Assembly: GCF_020497125.1 (NCBI RefSeq)
Contig: NC_059075.1
Coordinates: 64,065,321 to 64,129,320 of the forward strand
Reading direction: 5' to 3'
Length of the DNA stretch: 64,000 nt
From: Mauremys mutica
Lineage: Eukaryota; Chordata; Testudines; Geoemydidae
The position numbers and the translations under genes were made by a program. This document shows, piece after piece, positions 1-10,599 of the stretch (the first letter of the stretch is position 1; each line of letters opens with the position of its first letter). Under the pieces are notes generated by a model. That model searched no databases. It was not told where the DNA came from and saw only the letters and a program-made list of their open reading frames with translations.

Positions 1-417
1 ATAGTGTACGGTGGTTCTGAATTAAAAGCTTGGATCTCTGAGACCTTTCTGGCAGAACTAATGGACCAGGAAGGCCACTTTCCAAGACAAGTAGAGCAAG
101 GAGCACCTTGCCAGAAGTTTGAATGGGGTACCTGTTAGCTTTGCCAGCACCAAGTTGAGGTCCCAGGGATGGAGTGGGTGGTATACCTGAGGGTATAGCT
201 GCTTCAACCCTTAAGAAAATGACAACAGATTGCATTCAAGAAGATCACCCACAGGTGAAAGGCTGAGTTTGCAGCTAGGTGAAACCTAATAGATCAGAGG
301 TTCTCTAACTGTGGTCCACGGATGAATGGACCACTCGTGATGGTGGGAAAAGGATCTGCTGATATGATCCACTAACTCGTTCTGCAACCCTGGGAGGTAA
401 AAGGCTTTGAGGTGGAT

Positions 418-636
418 TCAGTAAGCTATGCGGAATTCCCACAAGCAAAGAGCTTCTTGGCATAGGAGAGAGGAGCGCGCTCTGCCCTGTCTGTTTATGT
501 AAAATATTGCTGTTGTGTCATCTGTAAGGATCAACATGCAGTTGCCCTCCAATTGGGCTTGGAATGCCTGGCAGGCTAGGCGCACGCCCTCAGTTCGCTC
601 ACACTGATGTGTAACAACAGCTCTTCCATGGACCAC
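418..636 (-). pseudogene. DIRS copy 1 RNase H fragment
   Basis: A 72-residue open stretch with LTDDTTAIFYINRQGRARSS and the following ALCLWEF. These correspond to the RNase H signature of DIRS Pol (TDNTTA..YINKQGG, then LW). It is a broken part of the RT-RNase H polyprotein of copy 1. Confidence 0.75.
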
Positions 637-1013
637 AGGCCCTGAGCGTCCTCAATTGGGCTCCCTCTTACCATCACTGATGCATCTGTAACGAGAGACA
701 TTGACAGCTGGGATCTCAGGACTGGGATTCCTGCACATACTGTCCGGGGTTCTAGTCACCAAAGGAAGGTGGAAATCACCAATGGGGGAAGCGAGACCAC
801 CCTGTCCAGATAGTGTGGGCTTGGTGCGTAAACAGACACTAACCAAGCCTGGCGAGATCTGAGCCATAGTCTCACGTGATGCCATATGCCCCAGGAACTT
901 TAAGTAGTTCCTTGTTGTGGTGATGGGGTGATTCCTCAGGTGCTCTCTGAGGACCCCAGAGTTCTGAACTAGTTTTCTGGGGGGAAAAAAAAAAAGCTCT
1001 GGCCTAGGTTGAG

Positions 1014-1379
1014 TCAAGGATTGCCCCAACAAATTATATTCTTTGAACCTGGGAAAGGATGGATTTCTGCATGTTTATTAATAGTCCCAGATCCTGAAAA
1101 GTTGATGGTATTAACTGCAGATTTGCCTCCATCTGGGCCTTGGACTGACCTTTGATCAGCCAGTTGTTGAGGTAAGTGCAGACTTGAACCCCTTGTCTTC
1201 TCAAGAAGGCTGCAACTTCCATGCGCTTCATGAACACCTGAGCGGCCACTGACAGACCGAATGGGAGCACAGTAAATTGGTAGTGCATGTAGTTCACAAT
1301 GAATCATAGGAACCTGCTGTGTCCCTGAAAGATCGCAATATGAAAATATGTATCCTTCAAGTTGAGGGCAGCGTACCAA
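1014..1379 (-). pseudogene. DIRS copy 1 reverse transcriptase fragment
   Basis: Two overlapping frames cover the RT palm. The frame at 1034-1297 has FTVLPFGLS, a typical motif before the catalytic box, and then TYLNNWLIKGQS. The catalytic YLDD box reads YLNN, so both aspartates are changed to asparagine (bases 1163-1168). The enzyme would be inactive. Confidence 0.8.
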
Positions 1380-1644
1380 TCTCCTGGATCCAGAGAAGGG
1401 ATAATGGCGGCCAAGGAGACCATATGTCTCTGCTGTGGTGAGTAGAAGCGGGTCGTCAGTTGGAGCTTATAGTGCTTCCCTGGGGTTCCATAGACTGGCT
1501 CCCACCAGGATTTCAGGGTGGCTCTTGTCTTTCAGAGTCTGTTTGCTCAGAAAAGAATGACTTGCCTTCAAATGGAATGTCCTGCACAGTCTGCTGCACA
1601 TCATAGGGTAACCCCGAGGACATGACCACAGCTGAAGTCATGGA

Positions 1645-2582
1645 TCAGGTTGCAGAATCTGCCATGTCCAAAGCTGCCTGAAGGGATGCTCTTGCCACTG
1701 ATTTCCCCTCTTCAACTAGGACTGAGAACTCACCCCTGAACTCCTGCAGCAAAAGCTCCTTGAATTTTGCCACTGCGCTCCAGGAGTTGAAATCATACTG
1801 GCTCAGGAGCGTTCGCTGGTTTGCCATCCTGAACTGGAGGCTGCCAGTTGAGTACACCTTCCTGTCAAAAAGGTCTAGTTTATTGGCATCTTAGGCCTTG
1901 GGAGTCAGCCTTTGCTGCTCCGTCTCATTTTCCGCTGAAACAACTGAGTCAAGAGGTGGTGGTGGTGGGGGAAATGTGTGGACATAAATTCATACTCCTT
2001 GGGAGGGACAGAATACTTTTTCTTCATCCTCTTTGCAGTAGGTTGGAGGGACACAGGGGTCTGCCATAAGGCCTTGATGGGGTCCAAAATGGCATCGTTC
2101 AAAGGCAGAGCCACCCACAATGGCCCTAAAGCTGCTAAGATGTCCACCCAGGCGTGGAAGGATAGTGGGATCTCCTCCACCTGGATACCCAGGTTCTGGG
2201 CTACCCTCCTGAGGAGCTCCCGGTGCGCCCTGTAGTCATCCTGGGAAGGTGCTATACTTGTTCCCACCACTGCCTCGTTGGGAGGGGAGGAAGAGGATGC
2301 CTTTACCGGTAAGGAGCCTTGTTCCTCAGCCTCTGCACCAGTTAAATACTGTGATGCTGGTTCTTCCAGTTCGGTACCGGGCTTGGTATCGAGGCCTGGT
2401 CCCTGCTCCAAGGTAAGTGGCGCAAGAGCTCTCGACTCCAATGCAACGGAGTAGGACCTCCTCAAGTGTAGAGCCGGGACTGGCTGAAAAGCCCACCAAT
2501 TCCAGAATGGCCACTGTAGTGGCATCTGCCACTGCCCTGGTGGCCAGACTGTTGGTGGGATGCCCTCGTTTATCTCAGCCAT
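1645..2582 (-). pseudogene. DIRS copy 1 Gag C-terminal region
   Basis: Open stretches at 1905-2582 (225 residues, P/E/S-rich first half, then RELLRRVAQNLGIQVEEIPL) and 1645-1857 (STGSLQFRMANQRTLLSQYD) are in different frames. The second resembles the piece at 8875-9114 of DIRS copy 2 (SSTLQFWIANYLALLARHD), which supports assignment to the same Gag C-terminal domain. Confidence 0.7.
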
Positions 2583-2594
2583 TGGGTATTGGCT

Positions 2595-3235
2595 AAGGCT
2601 AAGATTATGTCATGGAGGTTGTGGAAGCCACAGAATCTGTGATTTCCAGTGACCTCTGTGACATTGGGGCCCCTACAGCTGACCAGCCGCTGCCCACAGT
2701 GGGGGACCCTCAGCAGCCTGGCTTCCACTGGCGGTGACCCCTGAGCTGCCCAGCCATCGCTGCTGGCAGGGGGTCCCCACTGCAGCAGCTCAGCCCCCAT
2801 GAGCAGCCAGGGCCCCCCTGCAGCTCCCAGTCACCAGCTGCAGCACCAGAGGGACCCCCGAGCTGATCAGTGGCCGCAGGTGGGGGAAGGGCCCCGCAGC
2901 TTCCAACCAGCGAAGGCAGAGGGACCCCAGAGCTGCTCAGTGGCCAGGGGGCTCCCACAGCTCCCCAGCCTCTAACCTTGGCAGAGGTCCCCACAACTCC
3001 CCTGCTGACATGGGTGGCAGGGAACCCCGCTCCTCCCGCTCCCAGCCCCACAGGGTGACAGGGGGACCCCTCCCAGACACTGGGCAATGGGGTCCCTGCA
3101 GCGTCCAGCCACTGGAGCCTCTTCCTTCCCATTTTATCAGGGATGTTTTTAGTAAAAGTCAGGGACAGGTCAAGGCTTCCATAATTTTGTGTTGACTTTT
3201 ACTAAAAATATCGATGATAAAATTGTAGACTTAGG
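2595..3235 (+). repeat. GC-rich repeat with terminal hairpin, copy A (inside DIRS copy 1)
   Basis: A G+C-rich block between two Gag parts of DIRS copy 1. It begins with a gtcatggaggt-like segment and ends with a hairpin: 3133-3160 (gggatgtttttagtaaaagtc) pairs with 3194-3221 (gacttttactaaaaatatcg). A second copy with the same hairpin sits at 20.3-21.7 kb. Family not identified; probably a non-autonomous DNA element. Confidence 0.6.
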
Positions 3236-3882
3236 CATTGCTAAATCGAGTGGTTTCTGCTGCTGCGGGAAGTGTACAACTCCACCTCAGAGTCCAACTT
3301 TGAGGAGTCATTTCTTGGTGCCCAGGTGCTGACCAGTGTCAGAGAACAGTACCAGGAGGGAGGAGATCAGTGCAGTGACATTATGGCAGGCTTGTCCTTT
3401 GATGGTATATGAGGTCTTGGTGACGTGGCAGTCCTCGCCTCTGGTACCACCGTTGTCAGCTCCTGAATGGCTGGGGATGGTAGCACCAGGGCTGCCAAAC
3501 TCCAGTAGCTCTCTCTTGGTGGAGAGTCCAAAGGTGCTGGACTCAATGGTGTCCTTCCAGGATGGAGTCAATGGTACCATATGTACCACTGGCATCTCTG
3601 AGTGGCCCAGCACGGGTTGCACTTTGTCAGCGCCTCCATGCCCTGCAGAACTTGGTGTTGGGAAATGCCCCAAGTCAGTTTTTCTCTGCTTCTTTCTTGG
3701 CACTGGCGATGGAGAGTGATGCTAAGAATCCCATGCAAGAGTTGGCACCAAAGATGAGTGTCAGTGCTGGGAGTCCCAGGCCATAGGTGCAGAGTCCTCC
3801 CTGGGCCCCAGAAAAGCAGAACAGTGCTGCATCCCTCTTAGAGACGCCAGGACACTTCTTACTGAAGCCAAAGTACTCAGTG

Positions 3883-4113
3883 TCAGGTAACATGATTCAG
3901 TGCCAAAGGGGGACGAAGTGCTGCTTCCATAAGGAGGAATTTGAGTTTAGTGTCCCTGTCCTCGTTCATTCTGAGCCTGAGACTCTCGCAAATCCTGCAA
4001 TGCTCCTGCATGTGGGCTTCCCCCAAACACTTGAGACAGCTGGAATGTAGGTCACTAACCAGTATCAGCTTACAGCAGAACGCACACCGCTTGAACCCTG
4101 GGGACCAAGGCAT
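3883..4113 (-). pseudogene. DIRS copy 1 Gag N-terminal zinc-binding region
   Basis: Encodes PGFKRCAFCCKLILVSDLHS followed by SCLKCLGEAHMQEHC. The Cys/His arrangement (C-x2-C, later D-x-H, C-x2-C-LGEAH) recurs in DIRS copy 2 (10390-9959) and DIRS copy 3 (36126-35755), so it marks the Gag start of this family. The open stretch starts ATG-Pro and runs into charged LRLRMNEDRD. Confidence 0.75.
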
Positions 4114-4478
4114 ACCCCCGTGCCAGGGAAGGGCTAATCTGCTAAACAGAATCCGCTACTAACTGAAACTTAAACTCTAGATAAAGATCTATCTACAGAT
4201 AATCAACAAAGTCCACTGAGAGAGGTACATGCGGGAAAATGCAAGGACAAGCAGCAGTTCCAGCGACTGTCCCGGGCGGTAAGAAGGAACTGAGGGGGTG
4301 GCGGGGCCCTATATACCAGCACTATGAGGGTGCGACTCCAGGGGGCACCAGAGCCAACCCGACAGATACCACTTAGGGGAAAACAAAAAAACCAAACAAA
4401 AACAAAAACCACACCACTTTCCAGTGTAGGTGTGTGCTCACCCCGAGCATTGCCACTGGAATGGATATGAGCAAGCAT
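4114..4478 (-). repeat. DIRS copy 1 5' terminal/untranslated region
   Basis: Minus strand from 4478 reads gcttgctcatatccattcca, then passes an A/C-rich tract (4381-4420) and gtatatagggccccgcc, ending with cagttccttcttaccgc. The last words are shared with the terminal repeat of DIRS copy 2 (cagttccttct), so this is the 5' terminal repeat and leader of copy 1. Confidence 0.6.
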
Positions 4479-5040
4479 TCGAACTACTGTACCAAATCCA
4501 AAAGCAAAGACTATCTTTTGCTTGCCTTATGCAATTCTTAATATAGAAGAAATCATTGGCAACACCATTATGAAAACTGAACAGATTCTGTTGTGTTGCA
4601 ATATGCAGTCTGGACACGATTTAATTTTTCACAAAAAGGTGCATTGTACAGAATTGAATGGCAATAGTTCTACCCAGCTTACATAAGGAGTTCTTTCTGT
4701 TTGAACACATATGCTTGTACTATAACATGAACACAAAAAGTAGAAAAGAATTTGAAGTAAGACCTCTGCTTGCATGTAATAGTAAATTATACCTTACAGG
4801 TGCTAGAAGTCAAGTGAAGAATGTGATAATATAATGCACCCTGGTGTCAGACCACTTTTATACTGGTGTGAACATATACACAGGCACATACACTTTCCCC
4901 ACTCATGCAGCTCTCCAAGTGTAGGGGGGAAGAGGGGAATCAATTAAAGACCTGTTCCTTTAGGTGAACTACAGAAGAACTGAATATGCTGCTAAAGGGG
5001 AGCTAAAATATCTATCTGCAAGTGGCCTGGGTCAAGTGAA
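4479..5040. other. Intron stretch between two DIRS copies
   Basis: AT-rich unique-looking intron with no exon, ORF or recognised repeat. The next UBR1 exon expected here (EALDPLFMDP-like) was searched for and not found. Confidence 0.6.
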
Positions 5041-5372
5041 GAAGAGAAAGTTACTCACCTTGCAGTAACTGAGGTTCTTCGAGATGTGTGTCCCTGTGGG
5101 TGCTCCACTCTAGGTGACGGTGCGTCCCGGCGCTGTCGATCGGAGATTTTCGGTAGCAGTGCCTGGTTGGGGCTCACGCACCCAGATGGTATCTCCCGTC
5201 TAGTTGGAATCTTCCTGAGTGCGTGCGCCCCACACCCTCCTCAGTTCCTTCTCTACCGTGGAGAGTCATCTCAGTACTCCAAAGTAGAGGGGAGGAGGGC
5301 GGGGAGTGGAGCACCCACAGGGACACACATCTCGAAGAACCTCAGTTACTGCAAGGTGAGTAACTTTCTCTT
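5041..5372. repeat. Perfect 69-bp inverted repeat at DIRS copy 2 3' end
   Basis: Bases 5041-5109 are the reverse complement of 5304-5372, separated by 194 bases that hold the rest of the terminal repeat. Key words are gttactcaccttgcagtaac on one arm and gttactgcaaggtgagtaac on the other. This places a palindrome at the element's 3' end, followed at once by a further direct copy of the terminal sequence (5371-5413). Confidence 0.85.
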
Positions 5373-5431
5373 CTTCTTCGAGTGCTGTCCCTGTGGGTGC
5401 TCCACTCTAGGTGAATGTGTAGCAGTACCCA

Positions 5432-6513
5432 CTACGGTTGGTGGGACTTTGGAGATACGGCAGGGAGTACTGAAGATAGTACTGTATGACCTACTATTGT
5501 GTCTGCCGTGGTGTCTTGCATTAGAGCATAGTGTTTTGCAAACGTGTGTTCAGATGACCATGTAGCCGCTTTGCAGATATCAGGAATGGGAACGTTGTGT
5601 AAGGAGGCAATGGATGCCGACATGGCTCTAATGGAATGAGTTCTAATGTTGTCGGGCGATTGAAGATTCTTCGCACGGTAACCGGATCTGATGCAGTCAG
5701 AGATCCACTTGGACAGACGTTGTTTAGAGATAGCCATACCGTTTGATTTTTTTCGGTAATGGAAACAAAGAGTCGTGGAGACTTGGGAAATGGTTTAGTC
5801 CTGTCTAAATAAAAGGCAATTGCTCGCCTGACATCGAGAGTATGCAGGGTTGCCTCTTGTGGAGTCTTGTGAGGTTCGGGATAGAAAGTAGGTAAGTATA
5901 TAGGTTGGTTGAGGTGGAAGGTAGATACCACTTTAGGAAGAAATTTAGGATGTGATCTCAAAGTGACTTTGTCTTTGGAGAAGATTGTGTAGGGAGAGTG
6001 GGCCATCAGGGCACTCATTTCACCTACTCTCCTTGCCGATGTTATGGCAACTAAGAAAGCCACCTTCATGGACATATGGAGATGAGAGGAGGTAGCCAAG
6101 GGCTCGAATGGAGGTTTCATGAGAGCGTGTAGAACGAGGTTAAGATTCCATGAAGCAACTATTGGGTGAATTTCAGGGTAGAAGTTTTGCAGGCCTGTGA
6201 GAAATCGTTTTATGGTTGGGTGAGTAAAGAGTGAATAACCTGCTAAGAGGTCATGGAAGGTGGTAAGTGCCACCAGGTGCACTTTGGTGGAGCTGAGCGA
6301 ATGTCCGTCTTGTTTTAGTTCCAAGAGGTAGTCTAGAATGATAGGGAGGGTCACCATATTGGGCGCTAAGTGATTACGTGAGCACCAGAGGGTGAAACGG
6401 TTCCACTTCTGCAGATAGGTTTTATGAGTGGAGTCTTTCCTACTGTGCAGGAAGACATATCGGACCTGCTCAGAAGAGGCTAGTTCATGGGTTTGGAACC
6501 ATGAAGGAACCAC
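5432..6513 (-). pseudogene. DIRS copy 2 tyrosine recombinase
   Basis: The 330-residue open stretch 6513-5521 and the overlapping frame 5737-5432 together cover a DIRS tyrosine recombinase, which integrates the circular cDNA. An N-terminal SAM-like region (DSTHKTYLQKWNRFTLWCSR) is followed by the first catalytic Arg in SARRVGEMSAL, the His-x-x-Arg box in THSIRAMSAS, and W..EHTFAKHY with the nucleophile Tyr. A frameshift at a run of seven A/T (about 5751-5757) separates the Arg I part from the H-x-x-R and Tyr part. Catalytic residues are otherwise present. Confidence 0.88.
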
Positions 6514-6539
6514 GCTGTGAGGTGGAGCTTGAGGAGCTC

Positions 6540-8190
6540 AGGGTAAAGAGCCAGTCTATTGTCCTGGAAAAGGAGATCTGGCCTGTTGGGGAGAGCCCGT
6601 GGGTGACGGGAGGGCATGCAGAGTAGGTAGGGATACCACGTCTGTCTCAGCCAAGCCGGGGCAATAAGTATGACCTGATCCTTGTGGTCCACAATCTTCC
6701 GAAGAACCCGGTGTAGCAGAGGGATTGGTGGAAGGCGTACAGGAGAGAGCTGTTCCACGGGATGAGGAATGCGTCTCCTGGGGATGCAGTTCCGAGTCCC
6801 ACTCTGGAGCAAAACTGGGGACATTTTCGGTTCTGGATTGTGGCAAAGAGGTCTACTGACAGGGTGCCCCAGAGGGAGAAGAGCTGTTGAAGTATTGTGG
6901 GGTGCAGTTCCCATTCGTGTTCCGTCGAGAAGTGCCTGCCGAGTGCGTCGGCAGTAGTGTTGTGGCAGTCTGGCAGGTAGGAAGCGGTGATCTGTATTTG
7001 ACGTTATATACACCAATTCCATAGGCGGATGGCTTCCATGCAAAGAGAATGTGAGCGTGCTCCCCCTTGTCTGTTGATGTAGTACATACATGCTATGTTG
7101 TCTGTTAAGACTCGCAGGTATTTGTTCTTTATGAGGGGAAGAAAATGAAGGCACGCTCATCTCACAGCTCTGAGCAATAAGAGATTTATGTGTAGGTGCG
7201 ACTCTGATGCAGACCACTGGCCTTGTGCCCTGTGTCCCCCTAAATGCGCTCAGCAACCAATTAGGGAAGCGTCCGTGGTGAGCACGAGTGCTGGGGATCA
7301 GTTCTGGAAGGAAACCTTAGTGCAGAGGTTCTCTGGTCTTGTCCACCACTGTAGGGAAGCTAGAACGTTGGGAGGCGGAGTTAACAGCATCCCTAAGGTG
7401 TGTCTGTTGGGTTTGAAATTGGAATTGAGCCAGCCCTGAAGACATCTCGTGTGCAGCCTGGCGTACTGGACTATGAAGGTGGTGGCTGCCATATGACCAA
7501 GGAGCTGTAGGCAGAGTTTTGCCTGTGTCCTTGGATGAATAGAGAGCGTGCGTTTGAGCTGCGTGATAGTGAGGAATCTGTGATATGGGAACAAGGCTCT
7601 GCTCTGGATTGAGTTGAGATGAGCTCCGAGAAACTCAATCTGTTGTGTAGGTGTCAGGGTGGATTTTTGGGCGTTTATTTGGAGGCCTAGGCTGTGAAAG
7701 AGGGCGATAGTGAAAGAGTAGCTTGGAGTGTCTCGCCATAGGAGTTGCCCTTGATGAGGTAATCGTCCAGGTAGGGGAACAGCGTGACCCCATGTTTGTG
7801 GAGGTGAGCCACGAGCACAGCTAGAGTTTAGGAAAAGACTCCCAGCGCTGTGGAGAGGCCGAAAGGAAGAACTCTGTATTGGAAATGGTTGTGACCGATT
7901 GTGAAGCTTAGAAAGCGTCTGTGAGCTGGATGAATTGATATATGAAAAGAGACATACTGTGGGTCGAGGGCTGTAAACCAGTCCCCTTGATCCAGTGCAG
8001 GAATTAATGTGCCCAGTGTGACCATTTTGAATTTTTGTATCCTCGCAAATTTGTTCAGTTGGCGTAAGTCTAGTATAGGCCTCGAGCCCTCCGTCTTTTC
8101 CTGGGTCAGGAAGTAATGGGAGTAGAAATCTTTCCCTGGATGTTGCATCGGCACAGGCTCCACTGTGCCTAGCTGTAGAAGGTAAGCCAC
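6540..8190 (-). pseudogene. DIRS copy 2 reverse transcriptase-RNase H
   Basis: The open stretch 8190-7828 holds the RT fingers and palm (SRPILDLRQLNKFARIQKFK, then FQYRVLPFGLS). In another frame the catalytic box YLDDYL is intact (bases 7762-7773). RNase H follows with TDNIACMYYINRQGGARSHS (about 7040-7120). The 7256-6480 stretch covers the RNase H C-terminus in part. At least two frame changes disrupt the polyprotein. Confidence 0.85.
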
Positions 8191-8639
8191 TTCTGCGCGA
8201 AGCAGGTGCTCATGAGAGGGGTCCCTGAAGAGGGACGGGGAAGGGGAGGAGGATAGGATATGAATGGGCTAGAATAACCGGACTGAACTATCTCGAGGAC
8301 TCAGTGGTCCTGTGTAATTTGCTGAGCGGCATGTTGGAAACTCTGGAGGCGGTGGCGAAATGGGCAAATAGGCTGTGGAATCAAGGAGTGGTCGCACAGA
8401 CCCTGGACCAACCTTTTTAAATTGTTGTTTATTCCCAGATGGATGGGAAGTGGTTGCTTGAGCTTGATTTTATCTGCGCTTAGGGGGTCTAGCGCTATTC
8501 CTATTTATGTGGTAAGGTTTGTGTTGAGGCCGATAAGACTGTTGTGTATGTAGTCTTAGGTAGGGTTGGTATCGTTGACCCCTGGGAAGAGATGGGTGAA
8601 TGCCCAGGGTGCGCAGTGTCGCTCTAGAATCTTTCATTG

Positions 8640-9260
8640 TATGAAGTAGTTCATCAGGTGGGTTTTTTTTGTTGTTGTTTTTTTTTTTAAGAAAACAGTT
8701 TGTATTTATCAAAGGAGAGGTCCTCCACTTTGTTCTGCAGGTCTTTAGGGATGCCAGATGCAGAAAGCCATGAAGATCTGCGCATAACCACAGCCGGTGC
8801 AGTTGTACGGGCTGGTGTGTCTGTCGTGTCTAAAGAGGCTTGTAGGGCTGTTCTGGAAATCAATTGGCACTCGCTCAGAATTGATTTAAAGTCCGCTGTC
8901 CTGTCCTCTGGAATGTAAGAGGCGAATTCAAACGTTTATTGTAGTTATCAAAGTCATGCCTGGCAAGGAGTGCAAGGTAGTTTGCGATCCAGAATTGTAG
9001 AGTGGAGGATGTGTAAACCTTGCGACACAAGACGTTTAAGGTCAAGGCGTTTAAGGTCCTTGTCTTGCGGGGTGGACTGATATTGTGGCTGTTTCGTTCT
9101 TTGTGCGACTGCATCGATAATGAAAGAGTTCAGTTGTGAGAAAATAGGAAGTCAGCGTCCTTAGCAGGAACATAGTAACTATGTTCGGCTTTTCTGCAGG
9201 TTGGTAATAAAGAAGCTGGAGTTTGCAGAGAGTGTCAGCTGGTTCCAAGAGTGCCTCATT
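8640..9260 (-). pseudogene. DIRS copy 2 Gag C-terminal region
   Basis: The open stretch 9114-8875 contains YTSSTLQFWIANYLALLARH, aligned by eye to the Gag end of DIRS copy 1. The neighbouring 9248-9051 frame (MEPADTLCKLQLLYYQPAEK) precedes it. T-rich expansions at 8669-8690 interrupt the junction toward RT. Confidence 0.6.
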
Positions 9261-9531
9261 TATAGGGAGCGAAGTAGGGAAACTGAGGCTGGTGGCTGCG
9301 GACCTTAGCCTGAGGTGGAAAAGGCTCCAGTTGGGTAGGAGAGGGAGGTGCAGAGAACTCTGCTTGCATTGTAGATCAGGTTCGCTCTCAGTGAAGGTAG
9401 CCAGTTCAGGTGGTGGGACTGCGCTGTGTCATGTTAAGAAGCGAAAGTGAAAGTGTGAGCGGTGCAGTGGGTCGGTTGGAGGTGCCCTGCAGGGGGTCTG
9501 CTGCTGGTGCAGGGGTGGAAGGCAGGCTCGG

Positions 9532-9916
9532 TGCCGACGTTCTTCCTGGCACCGGGGGAGAGCACGCGGTCGGCACCGCGGCTTTTTTTTTTTTTTTTTC
9601 GCCCTGAGGCTTGCGGTGCCGACGGCTTTGTCGGCACCGGGGCAGAGCGTGTAGCCAGCTCCGCGGCTATTTTTAGCGCTGAGACTTGGGTGCCGACGTC
9701 CTTGTCGGCACCGGGGCAGAGCGCGCAGCCGGCTCCGCGGCTGTTTTTAGCCCTGAGGCTTGCGGTGCCGACGTCCTTGTCGGCACCAGGCCAGAGCGCG
9801 CAGCCGGCTTCGCGGCTATTTTTAGCCCTGGGGCTTGCGGTGCCACCGTCCTTGTCGGCACCAGGGCAGAGCGCACAGCCGGCTTCGCGGCTGTTTTTAG
9901 CGCTGAGGCGCTTGGT
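9532..9916 (-). repeat. 75-bp tandem repeats inside DIRS gag
   Basis: Units start with tgcc at 9532, 9617, 9691, 9766, 9841 and 9916 (spacing 85, 74, 75, 75, 75). The first is stretched by a long T run at 9583-9599. Each 75-bp unit equals 25 codons, so the minus-strand frame repeats GLKTAAKPAARS..VPTRTSAPQAS. Most units contain the inverted repeat tgccgac...gtcggca. The tandem array lies between the Gag zinc region and the Gag C-terminal domain. Confidence 0.88.
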
Positions 9917-10390
9917 GCCGCGGAATCCTGCTGTGTCCAGGAGGTTGAATTTCTGCCTCTACAGTCTGTGGGAGCCGTTGTTGAGGCGTGATCCGGGGCT
10001 GAGGCACCTACCTTTGGCGCTGTCAGCACAGAGGGTAGGAGACCCCTTACCCTTGTTAGAGTCTCTCCTATGAGACTGCTCTGCTTCTTGCCTCCGCTCC
10101 AAGGAGGGTGAAGCAACACTCCCCACCGGTTCCAATCTGGCTGGGGAGGATGTGGGAGTGGGTTTAACTTTCCCCATCTCCGAAAGCGGCTGCGGGGATT
10201 TTTCCATGAGAAGTATTTCAAGCTGCAGGTCTCTGTCGTGCCGAGCCCTCAACTCGAGGCTCATACGGTGGAGGCACTTTGCGGGGATATAGGCTTCCGC
10301 GAGGCACTTCACACAATGTGAGTGCCCATCCAACCTTGGTATGGAGTCCTGCCAGAAAACACACCTCTTGAATCCTGAAGCCCCTGGCAT
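9673..10390 (-). pseudogene. DIRS copy 2 Gag N-terminal part
   Basis: The frame 10390-9959 starts MPGASGFKRCVFWQDSIPRL and continues HSHCVKCLAEAYIPAKC, the same zinc-binding layout as DIRS copy 1. RARHDRDLQLEILLMEK then parallels its NEDRDTKLKFLLMEA. A frame change near 10220 leads to the 10221-9673 frame that carries the 25-residue repeats. The ATG at 10390 is the likely Gag start. Confidence 0.75.
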
Positions 10391-10599
10391 TGTAAATTAG
10401 AAATGGCAGGGGAGAGTGTCTCAGTGAGAGACAAGTCTGAAGTAATTTTTTTTTTTTAACTAAGTAACTAACTATGTAACTATACTAAAGGAAAGGAAAC
10501 AACTGGGAAGTAATTAATAATTATTTCTATGTTCTTTGTTACTGTTTCCTACAGATACCAGGGAAGAGAAGGCAGCACTGCTCCGAGTCCCGTCTTCAG

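Larger units (their letters stand above)
1..4478 (-). mobile_element. DIRS-like retrotransposon copy 1 (left part cut by window)
   Basis: From its 5' end near 4478 the minus strand carries a terminal/5' untranslated segment, a Gag zinc-binding region, Gag C-terminal pieces, reverse transcriptase and RNase H. This is the order expected of DIRS elements, which use a tyrosine recombinase rather than a DDE integrase. The recombinase end lies below position 1. Many frameshifts and stops are present, and a hairpin-ended repeat has been inserted into gag (about 2595-3235). Sense orientation matches UBR1. Confidence 0.85.

Noticed and set aside
9462..10073. 203-codon plus-strand ORF over the 75-bp repeats
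   Set aside because: It is antisense to DIRS gag and stays open only because the 75-bp unit is a multiple of three. No protein family is recognised.
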